Source of the DNA: an uncultured Selenomonadaceae bacterium
GTDB lineage: Bacteria; Bacillota; Negativicutes; Selenomonadales; Selenomonadaceae
Length of the DNA: 5,851 nt
Reading direction: 5' to 3'
Assembly (NCBI GenBank): GCA_905236785.1
Contig: CAJOQC010000017.1
Span: 1-5,851 of the forward strand
The notes beneath the pieces were generated by a model that ran no database searches, was not told where the DNA came from, and worked only from the letters and a program-made list of their open reading frames with translations. The translations under genes were made by a program, and so were the position numbers. Positions 1 through 5,851 of this stretch are shown in pieces. How positions within the stretch are numbered: position 1 is the stretch's first letter; each line of letters starts with the position of its first letter.

Positions 1-12
1 TAAAGTTTCTTT

Positions 13-51
13 AAGCGTCATTCTGTAAATTCAAGCGACAAATAAGCGACA
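13..51. repeat. Three short helically phased direct repeats
   Basis: Three copies of an 8-bp element occur on the plus strand: AAGCGTCA at 13-20, AAGCGACA at 33-40 and AAGCGACA at 44-51. The last two are identical and the first differs at one base. Copy starts are 20 and 11 bp apart, close to two turns and one turn of the helix, so all three would lie on about the same face of the DNA. Direct repeats at about 11-bp pitch are typical of sites for OmpR/PhoB-family response regulators, but nothing here identifies a protein. The surrounding 145 bp contain no convincing coding sequence. The repeats are seen directly; the binding-site role is inference. Confidence 0.4.
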
Positions 52-55
52 AAAC

Positions 56-85
56 AATAAATGATAGGGCTACAATCCTTGTAAA
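56..85 (-). promoter_or_regulatory. Weak candidate leftward promoter
   Basis: On the minus strand TTTACA (85-80, five of six to the -35 consensus) is followed after 18 bp by TTTATT (61-56, four of six to the -10 consensus). It would start transcription near position 49, inside the AAGCGACA repeats, and serve a gene beyond the left edge of the window. The region is AT-rich, so chance matches are likely. Confidence 0.2.
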
Positions 86-140
86 CAAATGGTTCTATCC
101 ATGTTTTATATTCTCTTTCTCGAAATAAACGCCCAAACAC

Positions 141-175
141 AACAAAAGCCGCAGGTTAAAACCAACCTGCGGCTT
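141..175 (-). terminator. Intrinsic terminator of the efflux operon
   Basis: A perfect 12-bp inverted repeat (146-157 with 164-175, arm AAGCCGCAGGTT) encloses a 6-nt loop. Read on the minus strand the stem is followed by a T-rich tract, TTTTGTTGT, which makes a textbook Rho-independent terminator. It begins 22 bp after the pump stop codon, so it ends the adaptor-pump transcript. Read on the plus strand the hairpin is followed only by CTTAATTG, so it should terminate poorly in that direction. Confidence 0.92.
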
Positions 176-197
176 CTTAATTGAAACTTTATAAACC

Positions 198-3100
198 TTA
201 CATATAATCCAAGGATGTCTTTTTCCGCTCTTGACGCAACATACCGAGTTTCGAGGCTATGTATTCGGTGATGACGAAGAACACGGGGATAAAGAATATC
301 CCAAGAGTGGTGGCAAAGAGCATACCGCCCACCACAGCAACGCCCATGCCGTTACGCGCCGCAGCCCCCGCCCCGGTGGCTATTGCCAAAGGCAAGCAAC
401 CGATTATGAAGGCAAAACTCGTCATAAGTATTGGCCGCAGGCGAAGCCCCGCCGCCTCAATGGCCGCTTTCACCGGCTCCATGCCGCGATCCACGCGGAC
501 TTTGGCAAACTCAACAATCAGTATGGCGTTTTTCGCCGCCAAACCAATTATCATTATTACGCCTATCTGCATATAAACGCTGTTTTGCAAGCCGGAGTTT
601 TGAAGCCCCAACATACCCTCCACGTTATAGAGGACATATTCGCAAAGCACCGCGCCGAAAAGCCCGGTGGGGATGGTGAGCAACACCGCAAAGGGTACGC
701 TCCAACTTTCGTACAAAGCCGCCAAGCACAAGAACACGAACACCAAAGCAAGAGCCAAAACCTGCCCCGTGGAGCTTGAGGCCTTGTGTTCCTCGCGGCT
801 CTGGCCGGACCATTCGATGTTAAAGCCCGTGGGGGCGTTCTCCATAACAACCTCGCTTATGGCGGCCATGGCCTGTCCGGAGGAATAGCCGTCCGCCGCG
901 TTCCCTTGAATCTGAATGGCGCGGGTGGCGTTAAAGCGTGAAACCTGCGTTGGGCCGCTGCCCATTCTGGGTTTAATCAAGGTGTTCAGCGGCACCATTG
1001 TGCCGTTGCTGCTTTTTACGAACACAAACTTTGCGGCATCCACTTCGCTCCTGTAGAGCATATCCGATTGCAACATAACCTTGTATGTTCTGCCGAATTG
1101 GTTGAAGTCATTGACCTGCATACCGCCGAAATTCACCTGCATCGCCGTGAACACGTCGGATAACTTCACGCCCAAGGTTTTTACCTTCTCGCGATCGACG
1201 TCGTATTCGTAGGTGGGGCTGGTGATTGAGTAGGTGGTGCGAACGCCGGTAAGTTCCGGCCGTTGGTTGCCCGCCGCCACAATTTTTGCGGCCACTTCAC
1301 TGAGCTCTTCGTCGGTGTGGCCGGACATATCCTGAAGTTGCAAGGACCAACCGCCCACAGTGCCAAGGCCGGGCAGAGCCGGCGGGTTAAAAGCGATAAC
1401 CGTGGCCTCCGGCGCAACTTTCGCCCCCAAGCCGAACATGGTGCGAACGGCGTTTGTTACGCTCATTTCCGCGCCGGGGCGCTTTGTCCAATCCTCCATG
1501 CCGATAACCAATATGCCCGAGCTTGGCTTAGAACCCATGGACAATATGTCAAAGCCCGTAACCGCCATGCTGTTCTTTAGGCCGGGAATTTCCTTCGTTG
1601 CCACCTGTTGCAAACGGTCGATGGTTTCAACCGTATGGTTAAGGCTGGTGCCTTCGGGCAAATTTATGGAAGTGAAGAAATAGCCCTGATCCTCGTCGGG
1701 AACAAAGGTGGAAGGCAAGCGGGAATATACAACCCCCGTCAAAACCAAAATGACCACCATGCACAAAAAGGCAATCCGCGCATGGCCTATGAAACTTGCG
1801 ACTTTATGGAGGTAACCCCGCTGGGAACGCTTAAAGACGGCGTTGAACCAGTCAAAGAAATTATCAAGAATGGATCTGCTTTTCTTTTCGGCGGAGGCGG
1901 GGCGCAATATCATGGCGCAAAGAGCCGGGGTAAGGGTGAGCGCCACAAAGGCGGACAAGCCCATGGACACGGCAATCGTAAGCGCAAACTGCCGATAGAG
2001 AACGCCCATCATGCCCCCCAAGAAAGCAACCGGCACGAACACCGCCGCCAACACGAAGGCAATGGCCACAACCGGGCCTTGCACCTCGTCCATGGCTCGC
2101 TCCGTGGCATCAACCGGCGACAACCCCTCTTCCATGTGCTTTTCCACGTTTTCGATAACCACGATAGCATCGTCAACCACAAGACCTATGGCCAAAACCA
2201 TGGCAAAAAGGGTCAGGGTGTTAATGGAAAAGTCAAGGACGATAAACGCGCCGAAAGTGCCGATTAGGGACACCGGCACGGCCAAAAGGGGGATAATCGT
2301 CGCCCGCCAACTTTGCAGGAAGATGAATATTACAAACACCACCAACAACAAGGCGATAACGAAAGTTTCCACCACCTCGTGAATTGAGGCGTTTATATAG
2401 TCCGTGCTGTCGAATATCTGGGACATTTTAAGCCCCGGAGGCAAATTCGGCTCGGCGGCTTCCAAAATCTCCCGCACGCCCTTCACCGTTTCCATGGCGT
2501 TGGCGTCGCTTGTTAGGTTGATGCCGAAACCCACGGCGGGGTAGCCGTTGAACTTTGCCACTATGTTGTTGGCCTTTTGCCCCGTTGAAATACGCGCCAC
2601 GTCTTTAAGCCGCACAAAAGAGCCGTTGCTTTCGGCGCGAAGTATCACGTTGCCGAACTCCTCGGTGGTCACAAGCCGCCCTTGGATTTTGCCCGTGTAT
2701 TGTTTTTCCTGTCCATTGGCCACGGGCATGGCTCCAACCGTGCCGGCGGGGGCTTGAACGTTTTGTTCGTTTATGGCGTCAACCACGTCGGAAATGGTGA
2801 GGTTAAGCTCCGCCAACCTGTCAGGGTTCAGCCACACGCGCATGGCGTAGTCCGAACCGAAAATCTGCACATCGCCCACGCCGGAGACGCGCTTAATTTG
2901 ATCGAGCAAATAAATATCCGCATAGTTTTTCATAAAGGCGCGGTCATATCTGCCGTCTTCGGAGCAGAGGGACAGGAAATAGGCCATGTCGTTGGATGCT
3001 TTTTTGGTGGTGACGCCCACGGTCTGCACGTCGCTTGGCAAACTGGCGTTGGCAATGGCCACGTTGTTTTGCACCTTAACGGAGTCCATGTCGCCGTCGG

Positions 3101-3392
3101 TGCCCACGGCAAAGGTGACGGACAAGTTGTAACGGCCGGTATCGTCGGAGTTACTGCTCATATAGTCCATGCCCTGGGTGCCGTTTACCTGTTGCTCAAT
3201 GACCTGCGCCACCGTTTCGTTGACAACAGAGGCGTTCGCCCCGGTGTAAGTCGTCGAAACCGACACCGTCGGCGGCGATATTTGCGGATATTGGGCGATA
3301 GGAAGCTGCAACCCCGCCAATATGCCGACGATAAGGATTATGAGCGAAATAACGATGGCGAAAATCGGTCTGTGAATAAAAAATTTAGCCAC
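198..3392 (-). CDS. RND multidrug efflux pump, HAE1/AcrB family, inner-membrane transporter
   Basis: This is a full-length (1064 aa; AcrB has 1049) proton-driven resistance-nodulation-division pump, expected as a trimer that passes drugs to an adaptor and an outer-membrane channel. Twelve membrane segments are recognisable, at roughly 10-28, 340-358, 365-385, 391-412, 438-458, 470-493, 537-557, 875-893, 898-918, 940-962, 983-1003 and 1015-1040. Two large periplasmic loops follow segments 1 and 7, at about 29-335 and 560-872. The proton-relay residues are intact: D407 and D408 in GLVVDDAI, K954 in GLAAKNAI, R984 in LRLRP and T991. These match AcrB D407, D408, K940, R971 and T978. The GTG start is fixed by AAGGAGG 6 nt upstream and by the family-typical N-terminus FFIHRPIFA; the first in-frame ATG (residue 75) would delete membrane segment 1. 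It lies 11 bp after the adaptor and is closed by the terminator at 141-175. Oddities are a less aromatic substrate pocket and a duplicated GLQNS before segment 10. The exact substrates cannot be read from the sequence. Confidence 0.97.
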   Translation of the reverse strand: MAKFFIHRPIFAIVISLIILIVGILAGLQLPIAQYPQISPPTVSVSTTYTGANASVVNETVAQVIEQQVNGTQGMDYMSSNSDDTGRYNLSVTFAVGTDGDMDSVKVQNNVAIANASLPSDVQTVGVTTKKASNDMAYFLSLCSEDGRYDRAFMKNYADIYLLDQIKRVSGVGDVQIFGSDYAMRVWLNPDRLAELNLTISDVVDAINEQNVQAPAGTVGAMPVANGQEKQYTGKIQGRLVTTEEFGNVILRAESNGSFVRLKDVARISTGQKANNIVAKFNGYPAVGFGINLTSDANAMETVKGVREILEAAEPNLPPGLKMSQIFDSTDYINASIHEVVETFVIALLLVVFVIFIFLQSWRATIIPLLAVPVSLIGTFGAFIVLDFSINTLTLFAMVLAIGLVVDDAIVVIENVEKHMEEGLSPVDATERAMDEVQGPVVAIAFVLAAVFVPVAFLGGMMGVLYRQFALTIAVSMGLSAFVALTLTPALCAMILRPASAEKKSRSILDNFFDWFNAVFKRSQRGYLHKVASFIGHARIAFLCMVVILVLTGVVYSRLPSTFVPDEDQGYFFTSINLPEGTSLNHTVETIDRLQQVATKEIPGLKNSMAVTGFDILSMGSKPSSGILVIGMEDWTKRPGAEMSVTNAVRTMFGLGAKVAPEATVIAFNPPALPGLGTVGGWSLQLQDMSGHTDEELSEVAAKIVAAGNQRPELTGVRTTYSITSPTYEYDVDREKVKTLGVKLSDVFTAMQVNFGGMQVNDFNQFGRTYKVMLQSDMLYRSEVDAAKFVFVKSSNGTMVPLNTLIKPRMGSGPTQVSRFNATRAIQIQGNAADGYSSGQAMAAISEVVMENAPTGFNIEWSGQSREEHKASSSTGQVLALALVFVFLCLAALYESWSVPFAVLLTIPTGLFGAVLCEYVLYNVEGMLGLQNSGLQNSVYMQIGVIMIIGLAAKNAILIVEFAKVRVDRGMEPVKAAIEAAGLRLRPILMTSFAFIIGCLPLAIATGAGAAARNGMGVAVVGGMLFATTLGIFFIPVFFVITEYIASKLGMLRQERKKTSLDYM
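579..608 (-). repeat. In-frame tandem repeat GLQNS-GLQNS in the pump gene
   Basis: Residues 929-938 of the RND pump read GLQNSGLQNS, immediately before the VYMQIG that opens membrane segment 10. At DNA level the two 15-bp units agree at about 10 of 15 positions, with the core CAAAAC identical. The duplication is therefore either old or has drifted at synonymous sites. In AcrB I recall a single such unit (GLTND) here, so the second copy may lengthen the loop between segments 9 and 10. Confidence 0.7.
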
Positions 3393-3398
3393 GATTTT

Positions 3399-3405
3399 CC
3401 TCCTT
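3399..3405 (-). promoter_or_regulatory. Ribosome-binding site of the RND pump gene
   Basis: On the minus strand AAGGAGG lies 6 nt before the GTG at 3392 and so decides that non-ATG start. The site overlaps the adaptor's TAA stop (3406-3404), giving the string TAAGGAGG. Ribosomes finishing the adaptor would sit on the pump's initiation region, which is the usual arrangement for translational coupling of adaptor and pump. Confidence 0.9.
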
Positions 3406-4615
3406 ACTTCACCGCGCTCACTTTGTCGCCGCCCACGAAGGCTTTGCGGTCGGGTTCGATGCTAAAGCCCATTTCTTCGGCGTTCACCATGGTCACGTTA
3501 AGTTCGCGGCCTTCCTGCAAGTTGGAAAGCCCCTCCACGATAACAATGTCCTCCGGCTTAATGCCGCTTTTTACAATGTAATAACTGCCGACCTTTTCCC
3601 CAAGTTCCACGGTGCGGCTCTCGGACTTGTTGCCTTCGCCAACCACCATTACAAAGGATTTGCCCAAAAGCTGTTGCACGGCGCGTTGCGGCACCAAGAT
3701 TGCGCCGGGGATAACCTCGCCGGAGAGTTTCACCCGGGCAAACATACCCGGCATCAACAGCCCTTCCGGGTTGTCAAAGAGCGCTTTCACGGTGAGCGTG
3801 CCGGTGCTGTCGGCAAGGGCGCGGTCGGATTCGGCAATTTGACCCACGAAAGGATACTCCGTGCCGTCGGAAAGGGTTATGGTAACAACTATGGGGTTGC
3901 TGTTCCCCTGTTTCATGGATTGCACATTGACAAAATTCAAATATTCGTTTTCGGCAATGCTGAACTGCACATAAATCGGATCGGCCGAACCTATGGAAAC
4001 AAGGTTCGTGACCCCCGCCGTGGCAAATGTACCCACCGCCACGTCGTCTACGGAAAGTTGCCCCGTCATGGGCGCATAAATAACAGTGTCGTCAAGGTCT
4101 TGTTGGGCTTTTCGCAAAAGCGCGGCATTGGCGGCGGCCACAGCTTCGTAAGAATCCACGCTGGTGGCTTGGGTCGTCACCGTTTGTTCGCTTATGGCAT
4201 TCGCCCGCAAAAGCTCTTGATAGCGAAGTAAATCCGTGCGGGCGTTGTTTAACGTGGCCACGGACTGCGCCAAATTGGCTTGGGCCTGCAACACCGCCGA
4301 CTCATACTGCCGCGAGTCGATTTTATAAAGCGGCTGCCCCGCGGTGACCAACTGACCGCCGGTGACAAACTTATCGACTACGTTGCCGCTTACCTTCGAC
4401 TGGACTTTGACTTCGTTCTTGCCGACTATTGTGCCGGCGTATTCGCTGGTGAGGGGCGTGTCGCGCTTAACGGCGTTCATTGCCTTCACTTGCACGGCGT
4501 TGCTGCGCCCTGCTTGCCCGCCGTCGTTACCGCAACCGCCAAAGACGATCGAAGCGGTCAAAATCGTCAGCGCCGCAGCAATAGCCGTCAGTTTGTTTCT
4601 TTTTTCCGACAACAA
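3404..4615 (-). CDS. Lipoprotein periplasmic adaptor (membrane-fusion protein) of an RND efflux system, AcrA/MexA type
   Basis: This 403-aa protein bridges the RND pump and a TolC-type channel. The N-terminus is a lipoprotein signal: basic residues, a hydrophobic stretch (10-25), then FGGC with the lipidated cysteine at 28. Family domains follow in order: a membrane-proximal strand and first lipoyl half (about 55-100), an alpha-helical hairpin (about 102-172), the second lipoyl half (about 174-205, with YAPMTGQLS), a beta-barrel (about 210-290, ending in PEGLLMPGMF), and a membrane-proximal domain starting at VPQRAVQQ. The hairpin contains R131, L135 and S142 in RxxxLx6S spacing, the motif at the TolC-contacting tip of AcrA (R128, L132, S139). 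The start is TTG at 4615, set by AAGGAGG 8 nt upstream. A second TTG at 4612 is possible, but the first ATG (residue 46) would remove the signal peptide. The gene is first in the operon, 11 bp before the pump. AcrA is the nearest named relative, but I would not transfer the symbol. Confidence 0.95.
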   Translation of the reverse strand: MLSEKRNKLTAIAAALTILTASIVFGGCGNDGGQAGRSNAVQVKAMNAVKRDTPLTSEYAGTIVGKNEVKVQSKVSGNVVDKFVTGGQLVTAGQPLYKIDSRQYESAVLQAQANLAQSVATLNNARTDLLRYQELLRANAISEQTVTTQATSVDSYEAVAAANAALLRKAQQDLDDTVIYAPMTGQLSVDDVAVGTFATAGVTNLVSIGSADPIYVQFSIAENEYLNFVNVQSMKQGNSNPIVVTITLSDGTEYPFVGQIAESDRALADSTGTLTVKALFDNPEGLLMPGMFARVKLSGEVIPGAILVPQRAVQQLLGKSFVMVVGEGNKSESRTVELGEKVGSYYIVKSGIKPEDIVIVEGLSNLQEGRELNVTMVNAEEMGFSIEPDRKAFVGGDKVSAVK

Positions 4616-4623
4616 ATAAATAA

Positions 4624-4630
4624 CCTCCTT
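4624..4630 (-). promoter_or_regulatory. Ribosome-binding site of the adaptor gene
   Basis: On the minus strand AAGGAGG lies 8 nt before the TTG at 4615. The spacing favours this TTG over the adjacent TTG at 4612, which would be 11 nt away. The site is preceded directly by the TA of a TAA that ends a short leader reading frame (see 4629-4685). Confidence 0.88.
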
Positions 4631-4685
4631 ACGAAAAAAATATATCGAACAATGCGCCCGTTACTGCATACGAACGCAGGTTCAT
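4629..4685 (-). other. Possible 18-codon leader reading frame upstream of the adaptor
   Basis: An ATG at 4685-4683 opens an 18-codon frame, MNLRSYAVTGALFDIFFS, ending in TAA at 4631-4629. That stop overlaps the adaptor's ribosome-binding site in the string TAAGGAGG, exactly as the adaptor's own stop overlaps the pump's site. A small hairpin (CTGC/GCAG arms, 4664-4679) lies within the frame. No Shine-Dalgarno sequence precedes the ATG, only a T-run, and a frame this short arises easily by chance. It is more likely untranslated leader than a real regulatory peptide. Confidence 0.2.
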
Positions 4686-4697
4686 GACAAAAAAACA

Positions 4698-4726
4698 TTT
4701 ACTATTACAGTACGTTATAGTATATT
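4698..4726 (+). promoter_or_regulatory. Predicted sigma-70-type promoter of trpS
   Basis: TTTACT (4698-4703, four of six to TTGACA) and TATATT (4721-4726, five of six to TATAAT) are separated by an ideal 17 bp. Transcription would start near 4733, giving a leader of about 30 nt before the TTG start. The spacer contains most of the inverted repeat at 4700-4722, so a protein bound there would block this promoter. Confidence 0.6.
4700..4722. promoter_or_regulatory. Imperfect inverted repeat, candidate operator for the divergent promoters
   Basis: TACTATTAC (4700-4708) and GTTATAGTA (4714-4722) are inverted copies matching at 8 of 9 positions across a 5-bp spacer. The 23-bp span is typical of operators for dimeric TetR-family repressors, which commonly control RND pumps. 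It covers the -35/spacer/-10 of the rightward trpS promoter and the -10 and predicted start of the leftward operon promoter. No regulator gene lies in the window. The symmetry is seen directly; the operator role is inference, and AT-rich promoter DNA makes some symmetry likely by chance. Confidence 0.45.
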
Positions 4727-4748
4727 ATATTGCTTAGAAAAAAGTCAA
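4719..4748 (-). promoter_or_regulatory. Predicted sigma-70-type promoter of the adaptor-pump operon
   Basis: On the minus strand TTGACT (4748-4743, five of six to TTGACA) is followed after 18 bp by TATACT (4724-4719, five of six to TATAAT). Transcription would start near 4712 and leave a leader of roughly 97 nt before the adaptor. A perfect TATAAT at 4729-4724 lies only 13 bp from the same -35 box, so it is probably not used with it. The -10 boxes of this promoter and of the trpS promoter overlap at 4721-4724, so two polymerases could not occupy both at once. Confidence 0.6.
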
Positions 4749-4749
4749 T

Positions 4750-4754
4750 GGAGG
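4750..4754 (+). promoter_or_regulatory. Ribosome-binding site of trpS
   Basis: GGAGG lies 7 nt before the TTG at 4762 and supports that start. An ATG at 4748-4750 touches the site but is out of frame with trpS. Confidence 0.85.
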
Positions 4755-4761
4755 AATTGTT

Positions 4762-5808
4762 TTGAGCAAAAAAATAATACTTACGGGGGACAGACCCACC
4801 GGCAAGTTACACATCGGCCACTACGTCGGCTCTTTGCGGCAGCGCAAAATCCTACAGGACGGCGGCGAGTTTGACGAAGTATATATAATGATAGCCGACG
4901 CCCAGGCTCTCACGGATAATTTTGACAATCCCCAGAAGATAAAGGACAGCATAACGGAAGTCGCCCTTGATTATTTGGGCGTTGGCCTCACCCCCGACAA
5001 ATCCGTAATGTTCATTCAATCCCAAGTGCCGGAGCTTACGGAACTTACCACATACTACATGAACTTGGTGACCCTTGCCCGCCTGCAACGTAACCCAACG
5101 GTAAAGGCAGAAATTCAAATGCGAAACTTCGAAGCGAACATCCCGGCGGGGTTTTTGTGCTACCCCATAAGCCAAGCCGCCGACATCACCGCCTTTAAGG
5201 CCACCACCGTACCCGTGGGAGAAGACCAAAAACCCATGCTTGAGCAAACGCGGGAGATAGTGCGAAAGTTTAACGAAATTTACGCCCCCGTTCTCGTAGA
5301 GCCGGACATTTACCTGTCGGACAACAAGTCTTGCCTTCGTTTGCCCGGCACCGACGGCAAGGCGAAAATGAGCAAGTCTTTGGGCAACTGCATTTACCTA
5401 TCGGACGACGCTGACACAGTGAAGAAAAAAGTCATGTCCATGTACACCGACCCTTTGCACCTTCGCGCCGCCGACCCGGGGCATCTTGAGGGCAACACGG
5501 TGTTTATATACCTTGATGCCTTTTGCCGGGACGAACATTTTGCCGAATATTTGCCCGAATATAACAATCTTGACGAATTAAAAGCCCATTACACCAAGGG
5601 CGGCCTTGGGGACGTGAAGGTAAAACGCCTCCTAAACTCCGTCTTGGAAGAAGAACTCTCCCCCATTCGCGCCCGCCGCGCCGAATACGAAAAGGACAAA
5701 GCCGCCGTGGTGGAAATGCTGAAAACAGGCTCGCTGAAAGCCCGTGAAAAAGCCGCCCAAACCCTCGCCGAAGTAAAACGCGCCATGGGGATAAATTATT
5801 TTGAATAA
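4762..5808 (+). CDS. trpS: Tryptophanyl-tRNA synthetase (EC 6.1.1.2), TGDRPTG-type
   Basis: This 348-aa class I synthetase activates tryptophan with ATP and charges tRNA-Trp in the cytoplasm; typical bacterial TrpRS have about 330-350 aa. The HIGH signature is perfect at residues 17-20 and KMSKS is perfect at 202-206, inside [11 protein letters not shown]. Other family motifs are PVGEDQ (151-156) and [11 protein letters not shown] (161-171). The N-terminus reads ILTGDRPTG, unlike the SGIQPSG form of Bacillus TrpRS, and from memory matches the clade holding Streptococcus TrpRS and Deinococcus TrpRS II. TTG is the only reasonable start: GGAGG lies 7 nt upstream and the first in-frame ATG (residue 43) would delete HIGH. 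The cysteines (133, 191, 210, 255) do not form the 4Fe-4S motif of Thermotoga TrpRS. No T-box precedes the gene, whose leader is about 30 nt. It could be the sole TrpRS or a second copy; the window cannot tell. Confidence 0.97.
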   Translation: MSKKIILTGDRPTGKLHIGHYVGSLRQRKILQDGGEFDEVYIMIADAQALTDNFDNPQKIKDSITEVALDYLGVGLTPDKSVMFIQSQVPELTELTTYYMNLVTLARLQRNPTVKAEIQMRNFEANIPAGFLCYPISQAADITAFKATTVPVGEDQKPMLEQTREIVRKFNEIYAPVLVEPDIYLSDNKSCLRLPGTDGKAKMSKSLGNCIYLSDDADTVKKKVMSMYTDPLHLRAADPGHLEGNTVFIYLDAFCRDEHFAEYLPEYNNLDELKAHYTKGGLGDVKVKRLLNSVLEEELSPIRARRAEYEKDKAAVVEMLKTGSLKAREKAAQTLAEVKRAMGINYFE

Positions 5809-5851
5809 ACTTCTTTTCTCTTCCTTTGAAAAGAAAAGTGTAAAGGTAACA

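Noticed and set aside
83..106. Interrupted inverted repeat AAAC..ATGG/CCATGTTT as an operator or hairpin
   Set aside because: The arms are 4 + 4 bp with a 2-nt bulge, too weak to claim, and no T-tract follows that would indicate a terminator.
1..191. 9-bp inverted repeat TAAAGTTTC (1-9) and GAAACTTTA (183-191), as ends of a small mobile element
   Set aside because: It is short, AT-rich and has no flanking target duplication or transposase, and one arm sits at the window edge. Chance is sufficient.
2682..3581. A 299-codon open frame on the plus strand, and another of 219 codons at 1608-2267
   Set aside because: Both are antisense to the well-supported pump gene (the first also runs into the adaptor gene). 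They have low-complexity His/Gly/Arg-rich products with no recognisable domain and no good ribosome-binding site. They result from the codon bias of the true genes.
4664..4692. Alternative leftward promoter with TTGTCA (4692-4687) as -35
   Set aside because: No acceptable -10 box lies 16-18 bp downstream (TGCAGT or GCAGTA), so the TTGACT/TATACT pair is much better.
5158..5526. Iron-sulphur cluster binding by the four TrpRS cysteines
   Set aside because: C133, C191, C210 and C255 do not have the Cx22Cx6Cx2C spacing of the Thermotoga enzyme.
5811..5838. A/T-rich hairpin after trpS (TTCTTTTC with GAAAAGAA) as a terminator
   Set aside because: The stem is nearly all A-T pairs, and the plus-strand sequence that follows (AAAGTGTAAAGG) has no T-tract. 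The window ends here, so a real terminator may lie just beyond.

Overview
The window holds three complete genes and reads as an ordinary chromosomal segment. A two-gene tripartite drug-efflux operon is transcribed leftward: a lipoprotein membrane-fusion adaptor at 4615..3404, then an RND inner-membrane pump at 3392..198. A tryptophanyl-tRNA synthetase gene runs rightward from 4762 to 5808, divergent from the operon. There is no sign of a mobile element, CRISPR array, RNA gene, prophage or exotic defence system. The unusual content lies in the regulatory DNA and in a few residue-level features of the proteins.

Organism: the pump is a full-length HAE1/AcrB-type transporter. Its adaptor carries a lipobox and the R-L-S motif used to dock on TolC-type outer-membrane channels, so the cell should have an outer membrane. 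The translation signals are strong AAGGAGG-type sites followed by TTG, GTG and TTG starts, and the synthetase is of the 'TGDRPTG' type that I recall from Streptococcus and from Deinococcus TrpRS II. Together these suggest a diderm relative of the Firmicutes (Negativicutes-like). That is an inference from memory, and other diderm phyla are possible.

Layout: 1-145 is AT-rich non-coding DNA with three near-identical 8-bp direct repeats at 11- and 20-bp spacing, and at best a weak leftward promoter for a gene outside the window. A near-perfect intrinsic terminator at 141-175 closes the efflux operon 22 bp after the pump stop. The pump and adaptor genes are 11 bp apart, and the pump's ribosome-binding site overlaps the adaptor's stop codon, so they are probably translationally coupled. 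No TolC-family gene and no regulator gene are present. The terminator shows that the unit is adaptor plus pump only, so the outer-membrane channel must come from elsewhere.

The 146-bp divergent region (4616-4761) holds two good, interlocking sigma-70-type promoters whose -10 boxes overlap by 4 bp, and an imperfect 9-bp inverted repeat lying across both. A single regulator there could control efflux and tryptophanyl-tRNA charging together. The operon leader also contains an 18-codon reading frame ending on the adaptor's ribosome-binding site. The trpS leader is only about 30 nt, too short for a T-box.
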